This document shows positions 9,916-19,750 of a stretch of DNA of 64,000 bases, piece by piece. The stretch spans positions 310,001 to 374,000 of the forward strand of contig CP012812.1 in assembly GCA_001936135.1 (NCBI GenBank). The letters are read 5' to 3'. Source of the DNA: Saccharomycopsis fibuligera x Saccharomycopsis cf. fibuligera. Its lineage: Eukaryota > Ascomycota > Saccharomycetes > Ascoideales > Saccharomycopsidaceae. The notes beneath the pieces are model-generated. The model had not been told where the DNA came from, did not search any database, and saw only the letters and a list, made by a program, of their open reading frames with translations. Each line of letters opens with the position of its first letter. Within the stretch, counting starts at the first letter, position 1. The translations under genes and the position numbers were made by a program.

Positions 9916-10566
9916 TCAAACATAAGAAGCAAAAATCTTTTCCAAATCAGGAACAGAAGTAGAAGATTCAATAGATGGCACAATAACCCCATTAACCGCA
10001 ACAGTTGGAGTGGCGTGTACCGACAATGCTCTATGGAATCTAATAAAATATTTCAAGTCATTAGTAACCCCGTTATTCAAGTTTTGATGCTCCTCTTCAT
10101 CATCCTTTTTATCTCTAATGAACAATGCATCGTAAACTTTATTCTCGTCCACCCCTTGTAAATTCTTTGCCGCAAATTGGGCTAATCTTTTGTAAATGTC
10201 ATTTCTGGTCTCGTGGAGGATTGCAGTATCAAAGAAGTCTCTTTGGTGTTCAAACAAGACTTTAGCAAATTGCCAAGCTTGTTCAGGAGCCACTTGATTA
10301 ACAGCAAGGAAAGCCTCCGAGGTGGCTGCTGAGGCCTGTGCATGCCATGGTTGAACCACTGGTCTGAAGATTAATCTAAACTTGTTTGGATACTTGTCAG
10401 CAAGCAATGGAATCACCTCTTTGTCAAATTTGAGGAAAAGCTTTTTGCTAAAGGGGCAAACAAAGTCTAAAAAAAGGTCCACTGAATTAAGGGGAGCAAC
10501 AGTGCTGGTGACGGTGGCAGAGCCAGGAATTGTCGTGAGATGGATGAATGCTGGCGGGAGGGACAT
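9916..10566 (-). CDS. DsbA-like thioredoxin-fold protein, role unknown
   Basis: A 216-residue protein, ATG at 10566. Residues 27-45 read V-D-L-F-L-D-F-V-C-P-F-S-K-K, the beta-strand and active-site turn of the DsbA/2-hydroxychromene isomerase (GST-kappa-like) thioredoxin fold. The second cysteine of a CxxC motif is replaced by Ser (C-P-F-S). Near the C-terminus H-A-T-P-T-V-A-V-N-G supplies the cis-Pro loop of the fold. No signal peptide is seen, so it is likely cytosolic or mitochondrial. With one active-site Cys it could act as a monothiol reductase or glutathione-dependent enzyme, but this is inference. A CACGTG lies 155 bp upstream. Confidence 0.7.
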   Translation of the reverse strand: MSLPPAFIHLTTIPGSATVTSTVAPLNSVDLFLDFVCPFSKKLFLKFDKEVIPLLADKYPNKFRLIFRPVVQPWHAQASAATSEAFLAVNQVAPEQAWQFAKVLFEHQRDFFDTAILHETRNDIYKRLAQFAAKNLQGVDENKVYDALFIRDKKDDEEEHQNLNNGVTNDLKYFIRFHRALSVHATPTVAVNGVIVPSIESSTSVPDLEKIFASYV

Positions 10567-10889
10567 ATTGATTGGATTGTATTGACGATGAAGATGATAA
10601 AAAAAAAATAAATAAATTCAGGATAAGAAGCAGATTGGGAAGTAGTATAGTACACAAGAGAAGTGGTTTAACATATATACCGCAATGCGAGACTAGATCC
10701 CGTTGCGCTACTTGTCATAGCACGTGCACCTGTCACTTGCTATCTATTAACCATTAATCATGACCCATGAAACCATGGATAACTAATATTACACTTAAAT
10801 ACACACCAAACAAATCTCTAGTATATTTTATCCATGCATTGACAGCCTCCAGTTTATATACACACTATACACGCGCTCCTTTTCCTTGC
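10567..10889. promoter_or_regulatory. Promoter of the DsbA-like gene, with E-box and TATA-like site
   Basis: A 323-bp spacer. For the minus-strand gene starting at 10566 it holds a TATA-like tatatac at 10673-10679 and a CACGTG at 10721-10726. The far end is the 3' flank of AIM24. Confidence 0.4.
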
Positions 10890-12563
10890 TTACTGTTGCT
10901 TAGCTGCCCTCTGCTGGATTCGATCCACCGTCTCTTGGAAATCTGGGGTACTTTCAAACACAGCCTTCCCATTATTTATAGTCACGTAGCTCAATCTATC
11001 TTCGTTTTTGACCTCTAAAGAGCTGTTAGTACTAGCAGTAGCACCGCTGCCAACAGCAGAAGCAGCTTCATTAGCAATTGCTGTGGTAGTGGCACTTGCA
11101 TTATTGCCTAGTGGCAAATTGGCCAATTTCACCTCATTAGCACTAGCTTGAAGTAACAATTTAGTTGGTCCTACCACAGTAATGTAATTATTGTTACTAG
11201 AAGTAGCGTTGAATAACCATCGACTAGTTATAGCGAGGGCTTTTTGCAAAGAGTAGAAGGTCTTGGTAGCCAAAACTCTAGCAGTGCGTAGATATTTTGT
11301 TGATGCTGGTTCGTCAACAAGAATGCTACCATTAGTACTAGCTTCTGATACGTCAGTTGTTTCTGTTTCAGCTTCCGATACCAGCACTCCAGTGGCATTC
11401 TTGCTGATCAAACTTTGAAAATAAACCAAATTCAGCAAATCTTCGGCCCCATTAATCCGCAATCCGAGCAAATTGCGTTTATTAACCAACATAGTTTCCC
11501 CAACCTCGAGCTCAACTTCAAAAGTCTCGCCATTTCCTGAAACAGCAACTTCACCACGTCCAGTTACGAAACTGTAATGTGCGCCATTGAGCCCCGTCTT
11601 AATCTTTGGAGCAAATGGAGACAATCTCTCAACATTTTCGGCAATTCTTCCACCAAAATTTGCACCACGGCCACTAGCATTCCCAGCAATTTGTCTGGCC
11701 AAATGCTTAGAAACTCGACTAGGGGCAAGCTTATTCCGAATTTGCAAATTAGTACCACTGAAGGCATGAATGGCGCGAGGTGGGAAAATCGCCCAGTCAG
11801 CTGTGCCGTCCAATTGCAAATGGTGGAAAGTTTTCAACTTTGTACTATTACTGCTATTGAAAATAAGGCCAAAAAGATTGTTGAAGAAGTTTCTGAAAGC
11901 ATTGTCTGAAGAAGATGATGAAAAGGCAGACGTTGGTTGGTCGTTTTTAAGAAGAGCGTTGAAAGGAACAGTAGAAATGGTTTTTTGATATGCAGTGGGC
12001 CAATGGAATGAGAGTAACGAGTTAGTCAAATTAAGATATTTCAACTCGCTGAAAAGTATCTCATTGAACGCAAGCTGCAGTTGCGAACTAGGAGCATTCT
12101 GCAACCCATTTGCATTTGCATTTGCATTTGCGCTGGTACCATCAGTATCGCTGCTATTATCGCTATTATTTATATTATCAAGGCTATCAGTGCCAGCCAC
12201 GTTAACATTTGAACCCAATGCCGAATCAGGAAAATACAACGCTAGCAATGAATTCTTTTTAAAATAAACCGGCACAGAAGGTGGAGCTTGGACAAAGAGT
12301 AATGTTTGAGGAGTCCCTAAAGGTTTGAACGTAGGTTCTTGTAAATTCAAGGGACTTAATTTCTTAATTGCCTGCGGATGCTGTTGTTGTGACAGTTGCT
12401 GTTGTTGCTGAAGCTCAGTACTATTGCTTATGCTTGTGCTTGAAGATGTTGAGAATTGTCGACTGCCACTATTGGAACATGCGGTTGTGGATTTGATTGA
12501 TATTGGAGACTGTAGTGCGCTGCGGCAAGGCGCCACAAGCCGAGATGAAGCAAGAGGTGGCAT
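10890..12563 (-). CDS. AIM24: Mitochondrial inner-membrane protein Aim24
   Basis: A 557-residue protein. The first ATG in the frame is at 12563; upstream in-frame codons lack an ATG. S. cerevisiae Aim24 (about 394 residues) sits in the mitochondrial inner membrane and supports the MICOS complex and cristae shape. Evidence: an N-terminal presequence rich in Ser, Arg and Ala without acidic residues, then the family opening Q-E-P-T-F-K-P-L-G-T-P-Q-T-L-L-F-V-Q-A and V-P-V-Y-F-K-K-N-S-L-L-A-L. The central block V-E-L-E-V-G-E-T-M-L-V-N-K-R-N-L-L-G matches the beta-rich AIM24/DUF124 fold. Extra length comes from Asn/Ser/Ala-rich inserts, including a string of Ala-Asn pairs. Confidence 0.88.
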   Translation of the reverse strand: MPPLASSRLVAPCRSALQSPISIKSTTACSNSGSRQFSTSSSTSISNSTELQQQQQLSQQQHPQAIKKLSPLNLQEPTFKPLGTPQTLLFVQAPPSVPVYFKKNSLLALYFPDSALGSNVNVAGTDSLDNINNSDNSSDTDGTSANANANANGLQNAPSSQLQLAFNEILFSELKYLNLTNSLLSFHWPTAYQKTISTVPFNALLKNDQPTSAFSSSSSDNAFRNFFNNLFGLIFNSSNSTKLKTFHHLQLDGTADWAIFPPRAIHAFSGTNLQIRNKLAPSRVSKHLARQIAGNASGRGANFGGRIAENVERLSPFAPKIKTGLNGAHYSFVTGRGEVAVSGNGETFEVELEVGETMLVNKRNLLGLRINGAEDLLNLVYFQSLISKNATGVLVSEAETETTDVSEASTNGSILVDEPASTKYLRTARVLATKTFYSLQKALAITSRWLFNATSSNNNYITVVGPTKLLLQASANEVKLANLPLGNNASATTTAIANEAASAVGSGATASTNSSLEVKNEDRLSYVTINNGKAVFESTPDFQETVDRIQQRAAKQQ

Positions 12564-13331
12564 ATAAAGAAGGTAAGAGTACAGAAGGTAGCGGCTGTCC
12601 AATGGGAAGGGTGGGGTGAGGGTTGCTGATATTATGGTATGTTCAAGACTTGGTGTCTATTGCTGCAATGGTGAGAACTGAAATATCAATATTGGAGGGC
12701 TGCAATTCGATGCTTTGGGTATTACCCGGAAAGGTTCACACGGTACTGGGGCCTTACACTGTATCTATCAATACAGTGAGTGAGAGAATGGCTCATATGG
12801 CTCTTTTGTTTTTGCTTGAATCCTAATCTACAGAAAAATGCTGCTATTCTGGTTTACCGATTACTGAGATTACGGTTTATTAAAGTACTAATTTACAAGA
12901 TATTTGGAAAGTGGCAAACCTTGTGATTGAATCACAGCGTAAAATTTCTATTGTAGTAACTAACAACTATGCAACTGAGCTGTACTGTGTTCCAAACTAT
13001 TACTTACTTGTGTCATAGTATAGTCTGCTGGAGATGGCCATCCATAAAACACAATCTTTCCAATAGCTGTAGTCTGGTACAGAAAGGTGCAATATGAGAA
13101 AAAACTTGTATTGGCACAAATAATAACCGGATACTGGATGATGGACCTCACAAAATACATGAGCCTTAATTGCAAAATTGAAAACACAGCAAGGTTAATG
13201 TTGAAACAAACAGCGCTTTCTCTATCAGCAAACCTGCATTGTAGACAAACTTGCAAAGACACAATTCGACCCTGATAGCGTTCGCTAAATTTTCTCATAT
13301 ATCATCATCAATGAATGGCACTAGCATACTG
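12564..13331. other. Intergenic spacer upstream of AIM24
   Basis: A 768-bp spacer holding the AIM24 promoter and the 3' flank of the intron-containing gene. A minus-strand ATG ORF of 112 codons (12960-13298) shows no family features and is not called. No RNA gene seen. Confidence 0.45.
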
Positions 13332-15474
13332 TTAAGAGTACATCCAATTATCATCATCCAATTTTTGCACCTTTTTGCTTAACGAGTTCACTACGAGAAG
13401 TTTCACCGCCACGTCCTCGTTTTGTAAATCACCACTAGTATAGGCTCGCTGAATGAATTGTCGATACTGGTTGCCCTTCACTATTTTTCGGTTAGTATTG
13501 GCCTTGCTTAACAAGAAAATGATATCAAATGATACCGAATAAGTAAAGAGGTAATTAACAATATTGACACAGAAGAAAAAAAAAAAAAAATAACATACGT
13601 TTCTGCTGCCGAAGCAGCTGAAGCTCATTCTCGAATTCTTCATCTAATTTCAAATACAACTCAATCTCAATTGGCTTAAGCTCACTAACAAAATCATAAC
13701 TGCGGCTAAATTTATTCTGCAATTTATTCAAATTTGCATTACGAGTTGCCACAAAATTATTTTCATAAAAGTCATTGCCATTATATCCGCCAACTCTAAC
13801 CTGAGCTTGCGCTTGCGCCGCAGCTATCGCGTCTGCTTCGCTAGCATACACGGGATCTGCTCCACTATTATGGATATGGTTTTGATGATGATGGCTAGTA
13901 TAGTATTTTTGATGGTGGTAGTTATTATTGCGGTCGTAACGGTGCTTATGGTGCACATGCGATGGTACTTGGAATTGAGGATGTTGCTGCTGATGTTGCT
14001 GCTGATGTGCTTGAGAATAATGCTGTGATGGCGAACGGCTATACTGAATGGTATTACTCTTTGTTTTACTATTACTATTATTATTGTAGTTATTATTATT
14101 ATTATTATTATTATTAGTAGTAGTAGTGCCATGTTGATAACCGTTATTTGGAGCCCCACTATGGAACTTACGAGAATAAAACATGTCTTTAAATCTTGAT
14201 TTTCTGTCCACTGCTAATTTTTTAGAAGTATTTCCATTACCGTTACCATTGATATTACTTTTGCCGTTTCTATTAGCTAATTCCTCATCTTCAGCATCAT
14301 CCAGATCTGCATGGTGGCTGGTAAGTTGCTCTTCATATCGGCTAAGCTCCGTCAGTAAGTATTCTTTGGTATATCCCGGTATAGACATGATTATGTCATT
14401 CAAGGATGACGGCTTTTCTTGAGGAATTGATGCCTGGTGGTTGGTGCTGGCTAATTTGAGTCGATCAAGTGACGAGTATCGACTGGTTACTCCTTGCCCT
14501 AAAGAGAAAGCATTTTTTGTAGATTTTCCTTCATTCAAATCCATCTTTTCTGATAACATCAACACTTTATCTTCTTCTTCCTCTTCTTCCTCTGGTTCTT
14601 GAATGAATTTGTTTCTATTATTACTGTTATTATTGTTATTATCGCTGGCACCATTATAATAATAATCGCTATTGCTGTTGTTATTGCTACCATCTACCAA
14701 CCTCTGCTTGGCTCGACTCAACCTCACTTTCTTTTTTTCATTGTAAATTCGGTTGAAGATAAACGTTGAAGTAATTTCTGCCTGGTGAATAGAGTTCAAT
14801 TTGGATTCTCTAAGCAATTTCCCATTATTGAATATTTGCAAGTCTGGATTCTCCAAGTACTGAGTATCACGCTTCAAGATCAAATCCGCCAATGAAGATT
14901 CTGCTTCTTGTCGGCGGCCCCTGTTATCAGCAAGCTCTCTTTCAATGCTGCTGGTGGTGCTAATGGCAGTAACACCACTGTGGTTATACATGGATGATTT
15001 TTCTGAAAATCCCAGCAAATCAGCTTCTCTAGGGCCATTACCGTTGCCGTTGCCATTGCCATTACCAATAAAACTATTATGTTGAATATTGACACTAACA
15101 TTAAGATTCCCATGACTATCATGGGAGAAAGACAGAGCTTTGCGCAGCTGACGAGACATTCTCATTGAAGCAGAGGAGATCAAGCCTGACTGATACTCTT
15201 TGGGATTAGCGTGAGGTTTATTATTGTTATAGTTGGAGATGCTATTGTTATAAATACTGCTGTTATGATTATATGGATTGTTGTTATTGCTATTATTGTT
15301 ATTAACCATAGAGGTGCCCGTTATCGTACTGGCTGAGCCTGCTATTGGAGTGGTACTATTACTGTTACTGTTGCCGTTGCTATTACTGTTGCTGCTGTCC
15401 GAGAATGGAGCGCCCATGCTGTTTGCCAGATCGCAAAAGATTTGGCGCTTGCCGTACTGGTCACTATCGGGCAT
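13332..15474 (-). CDS. Asn-rich protein of unknown function, two exons
   Basis: Exon 1 is 15474-13599 and exon 2 is 13480-13332, giving 674 residues. The start is the first ATG of the frame (M-P-D-S-D-Q-Y-G-K-R). Without splicing the frame runs into an intron-encoded Phe run and stops. Splicing joins L-R-Q-Q-K to K-G-N-Q-Y-R-Q-F-I-Q-R-A and continues 49 codons to D-D-N-W-M-Y-S. Conserved-looking segments are the N-terminal F-C-D-L-A-N-S-M-G-A-P-F, a middle block (I-L-K-R-D-T-Q-Y-L-E-N-P-D-L-Q-I-F, then T-S-T-F-I-F-N-R-I-Y-N-E-K-K-K-V-R-L) and a C-terminal helix (P-I-E-I-E-L-Y-L-K-L-D-E-E-F-E-N). The rest is Asn, Gln, Ser and His runs. I do not recognise the family. A cytoplasmic scaffold or regulator is plausible but not shown. 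Confidence 0.78.
13481..13598 (-). other. Spliceosomal intron of the Asn-rich gene
   Basis: A 118-bp intron read on the minus strand. It has GTATGT at 13598-13593 followed by a long T run, a perfect TACTAAC branch box at about 13497-13491, and an AAATAG acceptor ending at 13481. It splits a codon after its first base and keeps the frame into a 49-codon exon. Confidence 0.88.
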
Positions 15475-16461
15475 TGTTATGGAGGAATTTTTTGGTGTAT
15501 GTTGTATTAGCTTCTCACTGTGATATGATATCTTGTATTTAGTGTACAATCTCTATATCTTTCCCTGTTCCTGATCTGGTCGGCTCTTTTCCCGTGTGAT
15601 CAAGATCAAGATCAAGATGATATAGATGATATTGCGCCTGTGTGGAACTGCCTTTTACTTCGTTAGCGCTGAGTGTGCCAACTGCTGGAAATGAAGATGA
15701 AACCAAAAACACACCTGAGTGCACTGCCCTCTGCTGTGAGTCCCTGAGCTACTTGATTATCACTCTAGCCAGTGTGTCTGTGTGTATGTGTGTGTATACT
15801 TGCTAATGTATAGCTTGATTTAGCGTCTTCATATTCTTCTTCTTCTCGTCTCTTCTCTTGATTCTCCTGTGTTGTTGTTGCACACAAAATGATCTCCGGG
15901 GTCACGGGATGCACGTGATATTATTTACGTTTAACCCAATGGGGAATGTAATCCAGAACGGCGGAACGAAATAAATAACCTCTGTGAGGTAGCAGAGGTG
16001 TCTCCAATTACCCACCTACCCACCATTATAGCAGCCGGATATTAGAAAACTTTCACGGAAAAGGGTGCTTTTTCTAAAGGCTCAGCTGACGGTCTGGATG
16101 GCGGTTTGTTGTAGAGCACTCAGCACCGCAATAAGCAATGGCAGCTCAACTGAGAAACTGATTGCTGAATACTGCCGCTTTGATAAGAGGATTGTAAAAT
16201 ACCGGTAACCTCCCATACAGAAAATAGTCAGAACGCCAAATACAAATCAATAAGTAACCTATATGCCAACTTCAACGTGCAGTACACGTGGTGCTCTCCG
16301 CTTACAGTTAATCGCAAGTTCTAATAGTACACAGTATTATTGATCAGAACAAAATACTAACAAACAAAAAATATATATATGAAAAAAAAAAAAAATAAAA
16401 GAAACAAAGAAACAAAGAAACAAAGAAAGATTAGTAGTGAAAAATAACAAAAGAGTATAAT
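15475..16461. other. 987-bp spacer: promoter of the Asn-rich gene
   Basis: Upstream region of the minus-strand gene starting at 15474, and 3' flank of the ARP7-like gene. It holds two CACGTG motifs (15912-15917 and 16285-16290) and a 7-bp inverted repeat acctctg/cagaggt (15978-15984 and 15993-15999). It also has an A-rich tract with tandem aaacaaag units (about 16400-16430). No ORF or RNA gene supported. Confidence 0.45.
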
Positions 16462-17721
16462 TCACTTGAATCGCTCATAAACTAAATCCTCGCCAAACTC
16501 CTCGTAGTCCCTTTTGCTAACATATCCGTCAAAATTATTTAAACTGGACAATATACTAGCACCGATCCATGTGGCATTTTGCCTTTCTTGCAAATTCTGA
16601 TGGCAAAAACAGTTGATTTGGAAGTTTGGCAACAAATTGCTCAAGTCAAAGTAAATACGTTTATCCAAGTCACTGATCAGAGCTGTGCCACCAGTAATGA
16701 TTATATTTGACAATAGTTGGCTGATAATGTCTGGAGTGTCTCTAAATTTGTTGAGCGAGTGTAACACCATATCTATTATTCCAGTAGGGGCAATATTATT
16801 ACTGCCGCTAGCATTCTTTTCACCGTTTGGTTTATTCTCACTTTTCGACACTAGTGGCTTGAATAGCGTTTCAGTAATCAACAATTGCTCTGAGTTGATT
16901 GTCACGTTTTTCCCATCCGGCAATTTGTAATTCTTTGGTTCAAGTCCGAAGTTGGATATGTTTTGACTGGTGATTGGGAATTGTGCAGTAGCTAGCGTGG
17001 AGTACTTGATATCGTTAAGCAAAAAGTTATTCAAATCAAACTGCTGAAATGATTGGCTCACTGAAACATTCTTCTTGCTCAAATTATACAAATTTCTCGA
17101 CAATGGCTCACCGCTACCGTTGCCGTAGTAGTTTTTGCTTAAATGGTTGTATATCTGGTAGTTCAAGTAGTCTCCGGCATATTTGGAATGAATGGAACTC
17201 TTGGTCAACACATTACCATCAAGTACGCCAGAGACACTAGTCACTGCAGCCCCAACGTCAATAACTAACCCGTTACTTTTCCCAATCCCATAAGTAACAC
17301 ACAATGGATTCTTGTGAATGGCAAAACTAGGCACCTGGAATTTTTCAAACGCTAACTCTGCTGCTTTCTTCTTGTTTTTCTTGCTATTCCATACTGGTTC
17401 AGTAGTCACCAAAGGATAAGGCACATCTTGATTCCCATTGTCATATACTTTGAGCTTATTGAATGCATAACCCCAATTCTGTTCGACATTGTCCCAGTTA
17501 TAAATGGCCCCGTCACTGAGCAACGAGTAGACGTCCAAGTCCCGAAACTGTGACTGGCGATTGTGAATATAAATGTCGTCACCAACAAACACTTTGCCGG
17601 TGTCGCGATGTTTGGCGTAACTGGAGGTAAAAACCACAGAAGGGAGCTCGTCGTTGGAGAACCCGGCCCTGGTGTTGGCAGAGCCATTCTCAATCACCAC
17701 AGAGGGAATAGTGAAGGACAT
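16462..17721 (-). CDS. ARP7: Actin-related protein, Arp7-like
   Basis: A 419-residue protein, ATG at 17721. Arp7 is an actin-related subunit of the SWI/SNF and RSC chromatin remodellers, in the nucleus. Evidence: the actin-fold phosphate-1 strand V-V-I-E-N-G-S-A-N-T-R-A-G-F-S near residue 8, which matches Arp7 in using Asn-Gly-Ser rather than Asp-Asn-Gly. Next come the phosphate-2 block G-L-V-I-D-V-G-A-A-V-T-S-V near residue 150 and the adenosine block I-I-I-T-G-G-T-A near residue 342. The C-terminus W-I-G-A-S-I-L-S-S-L resembles the actin end, but the protein lacks several ATP-binding residues, as Arp7 does. It is head to head with EAF6 over 250 bp. Arp9 is a less likely alternative. Confidence 0.68.
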   Translation of the reverse strand: MSFTIPSVVIENGSANTRAGFSNDELPSVVFTSSYAKHRDTGKVFVGDDIYIHNRQSQFRDLDVYSLLSDGAIYNWDNVEQNWGYAFNKLKVYDNGNQDVPYPLVTTEPVWNSKKNKKKAAELAFEKFQVPSFAIHKNPLCVTYGIGKSNGLVIDVGAAVTSVSGVLDGNVLTKSSIHSKYAGDYLNYQIYNHLSKNYYGNGSGEPLSRNLYNLSKKNVSVSQSFQQFDLNNFLLNDIKYSTLATAQFPITSQNISNFGLEPKNYKLPDGKNVTINSEQLLITETLFKPLVSKSENKPNGEKNASGSNNIAPTGIIDMVLHSLNKFRDTPDIISQLLSNIIITGGTALISDLDKRIYFDLSNLLPNFQINCFCHQNLQERQNATWIGASILSSLNNFDGYVSKRDYEEFGEDLVYERFK

Positions 17722-17971
17722 GTCGGTGGTATATTGTGGGTTGTGTGGCGATGTTGCAGTTGGTTGTAGATTACCGGTTATTGGCTATTATCGTGGTTAA
17801 AAGTAAATTTATTTATTTTCATTTCCAGTTTCCGTTTTCGCGTTGACATCCAAACACCAAAAACGTACACCACGGAAAACAAATACCGCTCAACACTACA
17901 TCGAATATAAACAACGGCACAGGATGATACGAACAGGACAGAATACAGAATAAACACCCGGCACTATTACG
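17722..17971. promoter_or_regulatory. 250-bp shared promoter of the ARP7-like gene and EAF6
   Basis: A compact divergent promoter between two chromatin-complex genes. It contains an AT stretch near 17800-17820. I see no strong TATA box or recognised site. Confidence 0.4.
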
Positions 17972-18514
17972 ATGTCAGACGCCAAAAAGCTAGCAGAGTA
18001 CGAGAAGCTCAAGAAGAAGCTCCACCAGCAAATTATCGACAAGAAAAACGTCGACAAGCAGCTCACTCTGCTCGAAGAAGAGATTTACACTAAAGAAACC
18101 CTTTACTTAACCGATTCATTTGCCCATCATTCTCACGGCAACATCATCAAAGGTTTTGACAGCTTCACTAGAGGCCACGGTTCAGGTCATGGCCACGGGT
18201 ACGGGTATGGCAATCATGGCCACGGAGGTGGTGGCGGTTACGGCAGCGCTAGACGAAGAAACAGTTTCACGGACGACGACCGGATTTTTCTGCTTAGTAG
18301 TGCCATCTATGTGAAACATTTGCAGAAGAAGAACAAGGAGTATCAAAATGAGCAAAATGGGATAGCTGGCGGTAGCGCCGGCGGTAACGGTAATGGGAAT
18401 ATCGACGGTGGTAACGGTGATGACGATGACGACGATGAGGCCGATGAGACACCAGAGCATTCTAGTGCGCCAGCAACTGGCGGTGGGCGAAAAAGAAGGA
18501 AGGAGAATGATTGA
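17972..18514 (+). CDS. EAF6: NuA4/NuA3 histone acetyltransferase subunit Eaf6
   Basis: A 180-residue protein, ATG at 17972. Eaf6 is a small subunit of the NuA4 and NuA3 histone acetyltransferase complexes. Evidence: an N-terminal coiled coil (residues 1-45: L-A-E-Y-E-K-L-K-K-K-L through L-E-E-E-I-Y-T-K-E-T) of the kind shared with human MEAF6, then the fungal signature G-N-I-I-K-G-F-D-S-F and D-D-R-I-F-L-L-S-S-A-I-Y-V-K. A His/Gly-rich spacer separates these blocks, and the tail is Gly/Asn/Asp-rich and ends in basic residues K-R-R-K-E. A CTG codon in the coil falls where S. cerevisiae has a polar residue. Confidence 0.93.
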   Translation: MSDAKKLAEYEKLKKKLHQQIIDKKNVDKQLTLLEEEIYTKETLYLTDSFAHHSHGNIIKGFDSFTRGHGSGHGHGYGYGNHGHGGGGGYGSARRRNSFTDDDRIFLLSSAIYVKHLQKKNKEYQNEQNGIAGGSAGGNGNGNIDGGNGDDDDDDEADETPEHSSAPATGGGRKRRKEND

Positions 18515-19750
18515 TCAGACATGTTTTGGATAAACATTACAGTGGAAGTACTTTATATTATAAAGCTTCTGTTTATCTGAAGTCTTGCATTAAAACAAAA
18601 ATAAAATAAAATAAAATAAAAAGAAAGCAACTGCGAATCATTTACAGGATATCCTTCTCAAATCGTGATCACGAAACGCTTCTCGATTTCCAAGATGGTT
18701 AGTGCTGATTCTGAATAATGTGGTTTTCTTTAGTAATATTTGCACTATTGCCATAACAAGTTTAGTATCTATTCTAGCCATCAACCTGCTTAATTTGCGG
18801 GGCATGCTCACGAAAAGAACCATTGTTATACATTATCTCATAGCTACATGGTACTCAGTGCTGTCTGCGTGTTTTATAAAGCTTGATGGCTCGGTCGCTT
18901 TTCGAGTTGAGCTGCATCGCCCTTTCCGACACTTTAGCTTTGTTGGCAAATATGTCAACGCGGTTTTACTTGCTGCTGTGGATACTGCAGTTTATGGCGA
19001 CGCTGAATAGAATATCTTTAATAGAATTTGGATCCTTGTGCACAGGAACTAGTTCATTCTTAAGGAGTCAAAAATACTAGCTGTTATTTTGGCGATAAAT
19101 TCCCATTGAGAAGACCGACTCCTACTAGCAAAGCACCGCTATTGAGCTTTGGCTATCTGCGAGCAAACTTCTTTGCTCTAAATAATTCTTCAACTAGAAA
19201 GAAGTTAGTCGTGTGACTTTGTTGTTGGTTGTGTTTTGTCAGCATTTGGTTGCTTACGAGTCATATGTATATTGATTGAAGGAATTTTCTCATGGATAAG
19301 TAACCAAGGGTCTAGGCTACAAAAGAAGTCAATCCCCATGATTCAATGCTATAAAAAGTAAAATAAAAATAAAAACGGCATTGCGCCTTTTTGGCTAGAT
19401 TTAACAGGTAAGCTCTCCGCAACGAAAACTTTTTTCATTTTTTCTTCAAGAACTTTCGTTATTGTAAATAGTTTTACCCAACTCCAGTAGCCATTGCTAC
19501 AGCCATTTGTGGCCACCATTAATACCATTCACTGCGTTGTGCTAATGTTCCGGTAAGCTTAAAGTGCCATACTGTATGATGCAATGGCTCTATGAAAATC
19601 TCCGCCACAGGAAGAAAAAGTAAAAAAAAAAAAAAAAAAAAAAAGGAACATCAATCAGTCAATCAACATCATTGAGTAATCTTTAATACTACTGCTCTTT
19701 TTCACTTCATCAACACCCACCGCTATTCACCAATAGGCAAAACCCCAAAA
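18515..19750. other. 1.2-kb intergenic spacer
   Basis: Contains (aaaat)n near 18596-18620 and a 23-base A run at 19622-19644, about 105 bp before the next ATG. Two overlapping hydrophobic open frames (18702-19010 and 18883-19080) lack a proper start and are not called. It contains the promoter of the transporter gene. Confidence 0.45.

Noticed and set aside
12960-13298. 112-codon minus-strand ORF between AIM24 and the Asn-rich gene
   Set aside because: No recognisable motif or promoter, and it lies in the 3' flank of a spliced gene. It is likely chance.
18702-19080. Two overlapping hydrophobic open frames that could be remnants of a membrane protein
   Set aside because: The first lacks an ATG start before codon 35, the two overlap in different frames, and no family motif is visible. 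Hydrophobic frames are common in T-rich spacer DNA.
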